The notes under the pieces were generated by a model that worked only from the letters and a program-made list of their open reading frames with translations, did not search any database and was not told the origin of the DNA. Below are positions 33,522 through 41,719 of a DNA stretch of 64,000 bases, piece by piece (position 1 is the first letter of the stretch; the number at the start of each line of letters is the position of its first letter). The stretch covers positions 186,001 to 250,000 of the forward strand of contig NZ_JAAAXJ010000003.1 in assembly GCF_009910705.1 (NCBI RefSeq). The letters are read 5' to 3'. A program made the position numbers and the translations under genes. The DNA comes from Microvirga arsenatis. GTDB taxonomy: Bacteria > Pseudomonadota > Alphaproteobacteria > Rhizobiales > Beijerinckiaceae.

Positions 33522-35663
33522 CTACAGTCCACCAGGACCAGGGTAGACCGTTCCGTCCGGCGCGTGGGCTCCGGCATAGGCCCCGTCGCCTGCGACGCAG
33601 GCGAGCCCCCCATTGACCGACTGCACGCGACATGGACTTTGCGCCGCCAGAGCGCCCGGCTGGAGGCGGAAGTCGCCTGCCGCGGGTGCGACGAAGCCGG
33701 GATCCCCATGCCGGCCGCGGGCCTCGAACGTAGGCCCGAGCGACGGATCCGCGGGGAACCCGTTCGAGCTCACATCGGTGTCAAACTCGCTCGCGAGGTC
33801 GGGCCGTTCGCGCCCCACCTCGTCGACGGGCAACCACCGGAAGCAGTCGAAAAAAGGCAATGAGCCGGTCGCCCCCTTAAACCGCCGTAACTCTTCACCC
33901 CGGACCAACCGCTCGCCGCAAGTGGCGTCGAACGTGACCGGACGAGGAGAGCAAAGCTCGGCGTCATAGCCCGGCGTTCCGGACTCGCAGAACAGGATCG
34001 CGTTGTTCCAATGACGCAGATGCACCGCTGCCCCGGTTCCTGTCACCGGCGCCCGAAGGTACCAGCTGTTGTTGAAGACATAGACCGGCCCCAAGGTGGG
34101 ATAGCGGAAGGTGTCCGCCTCCATGCCCTTGTCCGGAAGGGAAAACTTCAGGACGCGCCCAGCGATACTGGTATCGCAGCGCTGGTCCTGCTCCTCCATC
34201 CAGACATCCGCCAGTTTGCCATTGCGGAGTTCGCGCTCCAGAAGGGCGACCGGCAGCCACGTGGCGGCCGCGTAGTCGAAGTGGCGGTCGAGCGCCGGAT
34301 CGAAACTGCCTCCCGCCACCGGCTTCGGGATGGGATGGCGCTCGCAGGGCGGGCCGCCGCCGGCGCTCTTTGACCATCCCAAGGCCGGCATGTCGTCGAA
34401 CCAGCCTGTGTTCCCGAAGATGTAGACCGGGCCGCCGCCCATGTCGTCGAAAGAGAACCAGGCGTGCGCGTTGTGGATGCGGTTGCGCGCCACCACGACG
34501 TCGCGCGAGAAGACCTCCATCTCGACCGGGTTGTCGCGGAGATAGGAGAAGGTGTTGTCCTCGACTTGCACGCGCGTATTGAAACGACAGGTCTGAGGTG
34601 TGAGCTGCGACGCAGGGAGCTCCTCGCACTTCTTCGCCTTCAGCCGGATCCCGTTGTAGGCGCTGAAGACGCGGTTGCTGCGGAACACCACGTTGCCGCT
34701 TACGTCGACGCCGCCAAGCAGCGCGCCGTTGTAGTGCTCGGCCACGCCGTGGTGGGTCACGCCCCAGGGCAGGGTGCGCCATGTCCGGCCCGGGCAGCCC
34801 AAGCTGGCAACCCGTGGCTCGGCACCTGCTGCTTGCGCTGCGCACACTTGTGGGCCCGCAAGGCTGGTCTTGGCATATCCGCTCGTGTCCTGGACCCAGG
34901 TGACCCCCTCCACCGTGATCGCATCGGATGGGTTGGATGTTGAGCCCTTGACGGCCAGCCCGTAGCTGCTGCCGCGGATCAGCGTGTTGCGGAGGGTCAC
35001 GCGCCGGCGGCCCACAGCCCGGACGGCCGACAACCAGCAGTCCTCGAACGTAAGGTCCTCAAGGATCAGCCCGTCGACGCGATCGAGGTCAACGCAAGCC
35101 GCCGCCTTGAGCCGACCGCTCGACCCGAAGGCGGGCACGGCGAAATTGCTGGACGATGCGATCATCTCACGCTCCGCCGCTTCAGTGAGGGTGACGAGCA
35201 GGTCGCGCTGCCCCCCGGATAGGCCGGCGATCACAAGCGAGGTGTCGGCGCATGTCCTCTCGCTGTCCTGATCCGGCATCGTGCAGGCCTGGAGCGCTTC
35301 GATCGTCTTGCCGGCGAACTTCGTGCGCGCGCCGATCCCCTTGATGGTGATCGGCGGGGAGTTCGACGTGCCCTTCTGGGAGACCACCAGACGATCCGAG
35401 TAGACTGTCACGCCCGCGGGAGTCTCGGCGAGGAGCTGTAGGGTGTCACCGGGCTGCAAGAGATCGATCATGGCCTTGTCGAGGGCGCGCGTCTTGGGCG
35501 CCACCTCCCGGCCGGCGGCATCGTAACCGGGACCGCCGGACGGCGTGGCGACATAGGTGACAGCCAGGGCATGGCTGGTGCTGAAGCCGAAGAGCAGCAA
35601 TGCCTGAAACCCGAAGCGGGGCAGACAGGAGTGCCAGGCCAGCCAAGGCAATCCGTCGCGCAT
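33522..35663 (-). CDS. Secreted right-handed beta-helix protein
   Basis: ATG 35663 has AAGGAGG seven bases upstream and yields a 713-residue protein with a signal peptide (LPRFGFQALLLFGFSTSHALA). The mature part shows short repeating strands with Asn/Asp and hydrophobic positions (LEDLTFEDCWLSAVRAVGRRRVTLRNTLIRG, NVVFRSNRVFSAYNGIRLK, NTRVQVEDNTFSYLRDNPVEMEVFSRDVVVARNRIHNAH). This is the pattern of right-handed parallel beta-helix proteins, often polysaccharide lyases or epimerases. The C-terminal third has several Cys. The substrate cannot be told. Confidence 0.7.
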   Translation of the reverse strand: MRDGLPWLAWHSCLPRFGFQALLLFGFSTSHALAVTYVATPSGGPGYDAAGREVAPKTRALDKAMIDLLQPGDTLQLLAETPAGVTVYSDRLVVSQKGTSNSPPITIKGIGARTKFAGKTIEALQACTMPDQDSERTCADTSLVIAGLSGGQRDLLVTLTEAAEREMIASSSNFAVPAFGSSGRLKAAACVDLDRVDGLILEDLTFEDCWLSAVRAVGRRRVTLRNTLIRGSSYGLAVKGSTSNPSDAITVEGVTWVQDTSGYAKTSLAGPQVCAAQAAGAEPRVASLGCPGRTWRTLPWGVTHHGVAEHYNGALLGGVDVSGNVVFRSNRVFSAYNGIRLKAKKCEELPASQLTPQTCRFNTRVQVEDNTFSYLRDNPVEMEVFSRDVVVARNRIHNAHAWFSFDDMGGGPVYIFGNTGWFDDMPALGWSKSAGGGPPCERHPIPKPVAGGSFDPALDRHFDYAAATWLPVALLERELRNGKLADVWMEEQDQRCDTSIAGRVLKFSLPDKGMEADTFRYPTLGPVYVFNNSWYLRAPVTGTGAAVHLRHWNNAILFCESGTPGYDAELCSPRPVTFDATCGERLVRGEELRRFKGATGSLPFFDCFRWLPVDEVGRERPDLASEFDTDVSSNGFPADPSLGPTFEARGRHGDPGFVAPAAGDFRLQPGALAAQSPCRVQSVNGGLACVAGDGAYAGAHAPDGTVYPGPGGL

Positions 35664-36014
35664 CGACCATCCTCCTTGCGTTAGGGCAATGTAGCATGGC
35701 CCCTGCCATGCGGGCGGGCGCAATGGGATGATGCGGTCGCTTCCGAGCTGCCGCACCGATGTGCCTGGTCAGTCCAAGGATGTGCCCAAAGGAGCTCGCT
35801 GCAATGATGCAAGTAGAAGGCTGCTCCATTGGGCTCATCGGCCGCTGATGCCGGCCTGCCATGGTGCAGGGATCCTGGGAACAGACGTCTACGCCGTCTT
35901 ATTCGTGCCTTATACTTATTTGCCGTGTTCAGGACGCTGTGTGCTCCTGCATTCTCAGCCTGGCATCATGCCAGATTGAGGCTCCTTGCCCAAACGTGAT
36001 GAGGCCGGCGGACC
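35664..36014. other. Intergenic interval with divergent promoters
   Basis: The 351-base gap separates the minus-strand beta-helix gene from the plus-strand metalloprotease gene, so promoters for both directions must lie here. I did not identify convincing -35/-10 elements or operators. Confidence 0.25.
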
Positions 36015-36686
36015 ATGACGATGCTGCTCCGAGCTGCCATGTTTGCGATCGGGATCGGCGCGATGCTCGCTGCCGCGCCCGTCCAAGCCCAGGGCACCCG
36101 GCCCGCTGGGGTGTCGGACGAGCAACTCTTCGGGACGGTGCTGCGCGCGTCGAAGTGGGAGACGCTCCCTATTCCGGTATGCTGGGAGAACCCCAGTGCC
36201 GCCGACGCCCATTACCGTTCCATCACGCGGTCTGCGGTCGAGGAGACCTGGGAGCGGTACTCCGCTGTGAGGTTCACCGGGTGGGGCAGGTGCAGCGACA
36301 ATGCACCTGGCATTCACATCCGGATCGCGGACGAGGGGCCACACGTTAAGGCGCTGGGACGCTACCTCGATCAGAGGCCCCAAGGCATGGTGCTCAACTT
36401 CACCTTCCGAGAGTGGAGCCCGGGTTGCCAGCAGACGCGGGACTTTTGCGTCTATGCCGTTGCGGCTCATGAGTTCGGGCATGCGTTGGGCTTCGCGCAC
36501 GAGCAGAACCGGGACGACGCTCCCAAGGAGTGCCGGGCCGAGAACGCCCAGGGCACGAAGGGCGACTACAATGTCACCAAGTATGATCCCGTGTCGATCA
36601 TGAATTACTGTAATCCGGAATGGAACAGCGACGGAAAACTCAGCGCGCTCGACATCGAGGCGGTGCAGAAGTTCTACGGCAAGTAG
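36015..36686 (+). CDS. Secreted metzincin-like zinc metalloprotease
   Basis: The 223-residue protein has a signal peptide (LLRAAMFAIGIGAMLAAAPVQAQ). Its catalytic motif is HExxHxxGxxH: AHEFGHALGFAHEQN, with zinc ligands at about His152, His156 and His162 and the catalytic Glu153. The conserved Met-turn appears in VSIMNYCNP. It contains six Cys, probably disulfides. This is a small metzincin of the astacin/M12 type. Its 3' end overlaps the serine protease gene by 67 bases, so the two exported proteases are probably made together. Confidence 0.8.
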   Translation: MTMLLRAAMFAIGIGAMLAAAPVQAQGTRPAGVSDEQLFGTVLRASKWETLPIPVCWENPSAADAHYRSITRSAVEETWERYSAVRFTGWGRCSDNAPGIHIRIADEGPHVKALGRYLDQRPQGMVLNFTFREWSPGCQQTRDFCVYAVAAHEFGHALGFAHEQNRDDAPKECRAENAQGTKGDYNVTKYDPVSIMNYCNPEWNSDGKLSALDIEAVQKFYGK

Positions 36687-37732
36687 TCTGCACCGCGCTC
36701 GTCATGGGTGGCATCGACCCGGCTCTCGCGCAAGACGCCGTCGCGGTCGCTGCGCGCTATGATGCACGGACCGCGCACGTGGAAACCATCGGCACCCTCT
36801 TCAACGGCACGCAGGAAGTGGGCGGCGGCTCCGGCCTGCTCGTGGGCGACAGCTATGTCCTGACGAACAACCATGTGATTCCCAACGAGCAGAACTATAA
36901 GTCTTTGGTCGTCGCCGTCAGGTTGAAGTCGCGCCTGCTCAGCCCGCACGCCGTCAAAGCGATTCATCGGGACGAGGAGAGGGATCTCGCCTTGCTCGAG
37001 TTCGCCGGGGCAGCGACCAGTGCGGGCGGTCCGCGATGCCCCATGCCGGTCGTGCTCGATGCGGCGCGCGCGCCGATGGGCACCGCAATCTACATGATGG
37101 GTTTTCCGGTCGATCAGGACCTGAGCGTCACCGATGGGCTAATCAGCAATCACAACGGGCCGAAGAACCAATGGCAGACTGACGCTCCCGTGAACCCCGG
37201 CAACAGCGGGGGGCCCGTCTTCGACAAGACCGGCGCCTTCGTGGGAATCGCAGTCGGTGGCGTGGTGAACTGGACGATCGGCGGAGAGACCCGGAGAGTG
37301 GTGGGCGTGAACTTTCTCATCCCGGCCGCCCGCATCGTCAACAGCCCGTTGTTCGGGAAGATTTCCGCCCTCCCGGCGGAGCGCCGGTGCTGGACGGAGG
37401 ACACTGGGCCGCCAGTTTCGCAAGCCGTTGCGCCGCCGCCGAGAATTCGCAAGACCTATACGGTGGCCGAAACAAAGGACGACCATCCCGTCGCCTTCGC
37501 CCCGCACTCAGAGACGTACACGAAGACCTTCGGTGCCGAACCCGGATATCGGATCACCGAATGCACCTGGAACGCTTTGAGCGAGAATCATCACGGCGAC
37601 CTTGCCTGCAACATCGGCCCGGGAGGGGCGTCAGCCACGTTCTTGTTCCGGCTGACGAGCGGCCCCATGGTTGACCAGTGGCGCGGTTGGTGGGGCGGTA
37701 CAGTGACCTTGGCCCAGGAGCGGATACAATGA
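36620..37732 (+). CDS. Exported trypsin-like serine protease
   Basis: The 370-residue product carries a signal-like segment (VVCTALVMGGIDPALAQ) after a basic start; its long overlap with the metalloprotease gene makes the exact start uncertain. The catalytic triad of S1-type proteases is visible: His in TNNHVIP, Asp in ERDLALLEF, Ser in NPGNSGGPVF, with the supporting GSGLLVGDSYVLTNNH strand. A C-terminal beta domain of about 110 residues follows, rich in aromatic residues and Cys, probably a substrate-binding or surface-binding module. Confidence 0.85.
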   Translation: MEQRRKTQRARHRGGAEVLRQVVCTALVMGGIDPALAQDAVAVAARYDARTAHVETIGTLFNGTQEVGGGSGLLVGDSYVLTNNHVIPNEQNYKSLVVAVRLKSRLLSPHAVKAIHRDEERDLALLEFAGAATSAGGPRCPMPVVLDAARAPMGTAIYMMGFPVDQDLSVTDGLISNHNGPKNQWQTDAPVNPGNSGGPVFDKTGAFVGIAVGGVVNWTIGGETRRVVGVNFLIPAARIVNSPLFGKISALPAERRCWTEDTGPPVSQAVAPPPRIRKTYTVAETKDDHPVAFAPHSETYTKTFGAEPGYRITECTWNALSENHHGDLACNIGPGGASATFLFRLTSGPMVDQWRGWWGGTVTLAQERIQ

Positions 37733-38293
37733 AGCCTTGTGCGATTGTCCAGCCCAACCTGCCGGCCCAATTTGCTGCTTTCAGGAGCAGTCGCGTCGCG
37801 CGATGCTGTAGGCGCCCTCGGACCATCCTGATTGGAGATGCCGGGGTAGCCTCTTGCAACGAGGGGATCGCGCTGACAGTGGAGGCGATACGCTGCCAGC
37901 TCCAAAGATCACGCGGATTGTTCAATGAGGCGGGCTATCCGACCAGCGCGGTGTGCCGGTGCAATGCAACGCCCCAGGCTTCGGTTGCTGATATTCGGAT
38001 CATCCGTGTGAGATGGATGTGAGTTCCGCTCCATGAGACGCATCGGTCCTTTCAGTTCGGGCTGCGCCGAACTGGTCAGACATGACTTCGCGCACGTGAT
38101 TGCCTATCAAGCACCGGCACACGGTCTCGTGCAGGCGGGCGTTGGCTACCAAATCTTACGGGCATTTGCCCAAAGCAGTGCTAGAATGACGGCCATAAGT
38201 CACGATGGGATCCTGTACGAGGGCGACCCGGAGATTCGGCTACGAATCCGATGACGGCATGCTCATCATCGGCTCGGAGGAGGAGAACGGCGC
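37733..38293. other. Intergenic interval without clear gene
   Basis: Several short frames cross this 561-base stretch, but none has a ribosome site with a sensible product. A possible remnant is not recognised. The interval may hold the promoter for the 152-aa gene at 38294, which has a strong GGAGGAGGAG site. Confidence 0.25.
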
Positions 38294-38752
38294 ATGTCTG
38301 ACCAAACCGCCCGGCAGGAGTTGTCCCGCGCCCTCTTGCGTGATGTGGCCCCCGACGAGGGAGAATTCTTCGACGTCTACGATGCGGCAGCCGCGAACCC
38401 CACTGACGACCGCTTGGCCGGGACTGGGTTCGGTCCGCCGCCGGAGTTTGCCGGCCTGCTCGGGATGGCTGCGGTGCTGGTGGGACAATCGATCTTCGAC
38501 AAAGTCCTGGAATGGAGCGCCGATCTCGCCGGCGAAGTCGCCAAGAAGGTCCTGACCGATGCCGCCGCCGAGCAGCTCAAGCGCTGGCTCCGCGCCCCCG
38601 CGAAGGAAAGTCTCGGAGCTGTCCTGACCGGCGCTGGTAAGGTGGAGATCCTGGCCATCGTGGAGCGGGACGCGCGCGCGGCCGGCCTCTCCAAGGACGA
38701 CCAAGCCAAACTTCTGGCTGCCGCTGCGAGACAATTGGGTCTGACTCGGTAG
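38294..38752 (+). CDS. Hypothetical 152-aa protein next to M48 protease
   Basis: ATG 38294 is preceded by GGAGGAGGAG, a very strong ribosome site. The product has a short hydrophobic stretch (FAGLLGMAAVLVGQSIFDKVLEW) and an amphipathic helix (GEVAKKVLTDAAAEQLKRWL). The next gene starts six bases later, so the pair is one operon. Its function may be linked to the M48 protease (for example as substrate, inhibitor or anchor), which is inference. No family recognised. Confidence 0.55.
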   Translation: MSDQTARQELSRALLRDVAPDEGEFFDVYDAAAANPTDDRLAGTGFGPPPEFAGLLGMAAVLVGQSIFDKVLEWSADLAGEVAKKVLTDAAAEQLKRWLRAPAKESLGAVLTGAGKVEILAIVERDARAAGLSKDDQAKLLAAAARQLGLTR

Positions 38753-38758
38753 CATGCT

Positions 38759-40252
38759 ATGGCCGCATCCAACACCGTGCGCGCCGCCGCCATCGCTGCT
38801 GTGATGCGGCGTGAGTCGCGGCTGCGGACATGGCTGTTGCTCCTCATCGTGTCGGTCGTTCCGAGTCTGCTGGTCGGCACGTCATTCCCGTTCACGTTGA
38901 CGGATCTTCTGCTTCCGCTCGGCCCGCCGCTCAGCCACATGGCCCATGCCGGCCTGCTGTTCGCCGGCACCTTCTGCATCTTACTGATAATGGCCGCCGA
39001 ACTCACCCGCCGGAAGGTACGTGTTCCCGAATCCAGTCCGGGCGTCGGACCGACCGTCTCCCACGTGCTGCAGGATCTGGCGCGGCGCGTGGGGATCGAA
39101 GCCGAGGCGCAGCCCTTTGGAGGATTGAGGAGCCGCGGGATCGAGGCGGTGGCGGTCGGGCGCCGGCGCATCGTGCGGATCGCGACCGCCCGGTTGCGCG
39201 AGGTCAACACGCACCCCGAGGCGTTCCGCTTCACGCTGGCGCACGAGCTCGCCCATCTCGCGGCCGGCGATCCGCGCGCCGACCGTTGGATTGCCTGCGC
39301 CTATCTTGCGGCGTCGGTGTTCATGCTGGTCACGTTCGGCAGTGTCCTTTGGGAGGTGGGCAGCACCGCCGCGACGGCGTGGCGCTTTGGCCCGGATGCG
39401 GTGGCAGGCAGCCTCAGGGTGGCGGCGCTCCCGCTGGCGGCAAACGCCATGTCGATGGGCACGCTGGCGCTCCTTCTGTTCTTCGAGCGCCGGTCCGCGA
39501 TGCGCCTGCGCGAGTTCCACGCCGACGCGGTGGCGACCGCTCTGGTCGGGCCGGGAGCCAGCGCGATCGACAGGCTGCAAGGCGCCGGGGGTGGGGCACT
39601 GACCCGATGGGTCCGACGACTGGTCAGCGATCATCCCGAAAAACATTTCCGCCGCCGTGCGCTTTCGGAGCACACCGTCGCCTTCCAGGCTGACCGAATC
39701 CTGTTCGTCCTGCAGGGATACTTTGCCGCCACTGTAATCGAGATGCTGCTGCAGGTGCTCTTCGTGAATGCCTCCCCCAACGTGTCGACCTTGGCGGAGA
39801 GGCAGCAACAGCTATTCCTCGTGCTCGAACACTTTCCCCTGACGGTCACGACCCTCATGGTCGCGGCAGCGCTCCTGACTTTCGTCTCCGGGCTGCTCGT
39901 GTTCAGGCGGGTGAAGGTCCTCGCCGACGCGGCAGGCGCAAGGCAGGTCCCGGCCCGGTTGGTCACGCAGGTCCCTCTCTTGGTCGGTGTTGGCGTCGGC
40001 CTCGCCCTTGTGAGCAGCCAGACGGTCCTGTGGGAGCTCAGCAGCCTCGGCTGGCGCCTGGACGCCGTCGTCGAGGCGGACCCCGACCGAGCATCGGTTT
40101 ATGCCGCCTATCTCTTGGGTGTTGTTGCCGCAATCCTGCTCATCATCGGCGACAAAGGCCGCTGGTCGCTGACCCGCGGCGGCACGGCTGCGCTCGCAGC
40201 TCTGCCGGTCGCCTTCGCCCTCTCCGCCGGCCTGCGGTTCTATATCCGCTGA
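38759..40252 (+). CDS. M48-family membrane metalloprotease
   Basis: The 497-residue protein has two N-terminal membrane segments. The zinc site is HELAH at about residues 162-166 in FRFTLAHELAHLAAGD, and the third ligand is probably in MRLREFHADAVATALV. Several further membrane segments follow (VFMLVTFGSVLWEVG, LPLAANAMSMGTLALLLFF, and three near the C-terminus). This is the HtpX/M48 membrane-protease plan, with the active site facing one side of the inner membrane. It usually handles quality control of membrane proteins; here the exact role is unknown. Confidence 0.82.
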   Translation: MAASNTVRAAAIAAVMRRESRLRTWLLLLIVSVVPSLLVGTSFPFTLTDLLLPLGPPLSHMAHAGLLFAGTFCILLIMAAELTRRKVRVPESSPGVGPTVSHVLQDLARRVGIEAEAQPFGGLRSRGIEAVAVGRRRIVRIATARLREVNTHPEAFRFTLAHELAHLAAGDPRADRWIACAYLAASVFMLVTFGSVLWEVGSTAATAWRFGPDAVAGSLRVAALPLAANAMSMGTLALLLFFERRSAMRLREFHADAVATALVGPGASAIDRLQGAGGGALTRWVRRLVSDHPEKHFRRRALSEHTVAFQADRILFVLQGYFAATVIEMLLQVLFVNASPNVSTLAERQQQLFLVLEHFPLTVTTLMVAAALLTFVSGLLVFRRVKVLADAAGARQVPARLVTQVPLLVGVGVGLALVSSQTVLWELSSLGWRLDAVVEADPDRASVYAAYLLGVVAAILLIIGDKGRWSLTRGGTAALAALPVAFALSAGLRFYIR

Positions 40253-40660
40253 TGCGTCGCGCGGCGGGCTCGGGACCGTTCCGGCCTCGGGAGGGGTGCC
40301 CGGCGGCCGCTGGGGCCTTGAAGAGCGATCGGCGCAGGCGTCCAGTACGCCGTCCCGGCGGCACACGATCACGGACAGAATCGCGGGGACCGGCGATCGA
40401 TGGGCTGCGGCGGCGCGCATGCTGACGGCCACGGCCGTACCGATCCTGTGCCACAGTTCGCCCTTTGCCCTTCACCGTGATCATATGCACCATCTCCAAT
40501 GGTCGGGGCCGCGGAGTGGCGGTACGGTCGGTCACCGCCCCTGTGAACCAGCTGTTGGCGACGATCCGCAGGCTTTGATTAAGTCCGATGAAGGTGGCGA
40601 GCATCGTTTGATGGCAGATTTTAGAGGTCCAAAGCGGCACGCCTTTGTCCTCCAATAAGA
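40253..40660. other. Intergenic interval, convergent boundary
   Basis: This 408-base gap lies between the plus-strand M48 gene and the end of the minus-strand LodB-like gene. Short frames here are low-quality. One minus-strand frame contains a fragment starting MLATFIGLNQSLRIVANSW and running into Arg-rich sequence, which I do not recognise. Confidence 0.25.
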
Positions 40661-41719
40661 CTAAATGGGTTGCTCTTCGCTTTGTATTGATTCGGACAAG
40701 CACCGGCGGACCCAAAAGTCCGTTCCGAATCGGATGCAGCCATCGCGGTAGAAGTCCGCTCGCTCGGCCAGATAGCGCTGATACGCCTTCTTGGAGCTTC
40801 GCTCAATGCTCTCCAACAGGGCCGGGTCCGTATCAAGTGCCAGCGCGATCTCCTCCGCTCTGCGGATTGCCTCCCAGAGGCCCCGGCCGGCGAGCGGGTC
40901 GAAACTGGCGTGAGCATCGCCGATCCGGACTGATTTCGGGCCAGCCCGCAACGGCAGCCATCGGCAAGGTAAGGGCATAGCCCGGACCACAGGTGCGTCG
41001 TGCAGCCGTTCCAGCAATCGTGCGATACGTTCCGTTCGCGCAAGGAGCCCGGACGCGAACAGAGGCGGCCTCTGTCCGGACAGCGACAGCGCGTCGGTGA
41101 TCACCCCGATACATGCGAGGCCGTTAGGACCCGCAATTCCATAGGTCCATCCGTCGTGACCGGCCTCAATCATCAGACGAGCGTCGACTGGAGCTCCGGA
41201 TGTGGACATCGTGCCGGTACCGACAAGAGCTACGAGCTTGTCGTCATACTCCCGCGCACTTCGTGGTCCGAAAGGTGTCGCAAGGCAGCCGGACGCGAGG
41301 ATACACCACCCTCGATCATCACGATGCATGCGTTCACTCTCTGCAATGGCGACTCCTGCGTCGACGGCTCGCTTGCTGAGCAGACTCTCGAAGGCAACGC
41401 GGTCGACGGCCCAGGCGCACCCGTAGGGCGTGTTGATATAGTCCGCGCTAGAGACTCCATCGGTGCCCCAATGTGACCACACACCAGGACACGGCTGTGC
41501 GACAGCGAGCATGTCGTCGCGGGAGATCCCGAGCCTCGCCAGTGTGGTGAGGGCGGATCCTCCCAAAACGTCGACCCGTGACTGTCGATCCGGCCGGTGT
41601 GGGCGGGCGTGAAGCGTGATGGTCCAGCCACGCCGCGCCAGGGCGATTGAAACTGCTAAGGCTGCGGGGCCGCTGCCGATCACGGCTGCGCGACCGTGGT
41701 GGCGCTCGGCAGAGGTCAT
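40661..41719 (-). CDS. LodB-like FAD-dependent oxidoreductase
   Basis: The 352-residue flavoprotein has the N-terminal dinucleotide-binding motif GSGPAALAVSIALARRGW and ATP/FAD-binding GDAHASFDPLAGRGLWEAIRRAEEIALAL near the C-terminus, as in FAD-dependent monooxygenases of the LodB type. LodB proteins are needed to form the cysteine tryptophylquinone cofactor in the oxidase encoded beside them. It overlaps the LodA-like gene by four bases (ATGA), which fits co-production. This context makes the LodB assignment stronger than the sequence alone. Confidence 0.75.
   Translation of the reverse strand: MTSAERHHGRAAVIGSGPAALAVSIALARRGWTITLHARPHRPDRQSRVDVLGGSALTTLARLGISRDDMLAVAQPCPGVWSHWGTDGVSSADYINTPYGCAWAVDRVAFESLLSKRAVDAGVAIAESERMHRDDRGWCILASGCLATPFGPRSAREYDDKLVALVGTGTMSTSGAPVDARLMIEAGHDGWTYGIAGPNGLACIGVITDALSLSGQRPPLFASGLLARTERIARLLERLHDAPVVRAMPLPCRWLPLRAGPKSVRIGDAHASFDPLAGRGLWEAIRRAEEIALALDTDPALLESIERSSKKAYQRYLAERADFYRDGCIRFGTDFWVRRCLSESIQSEEQPI

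Noticed and set aside
33284..33709. Minus-strand frame between the EEP gene and the beta-helix gene
   Set aside because: It overlaps the end of the beta-helix gene and has no recognisable product or ribosome site.
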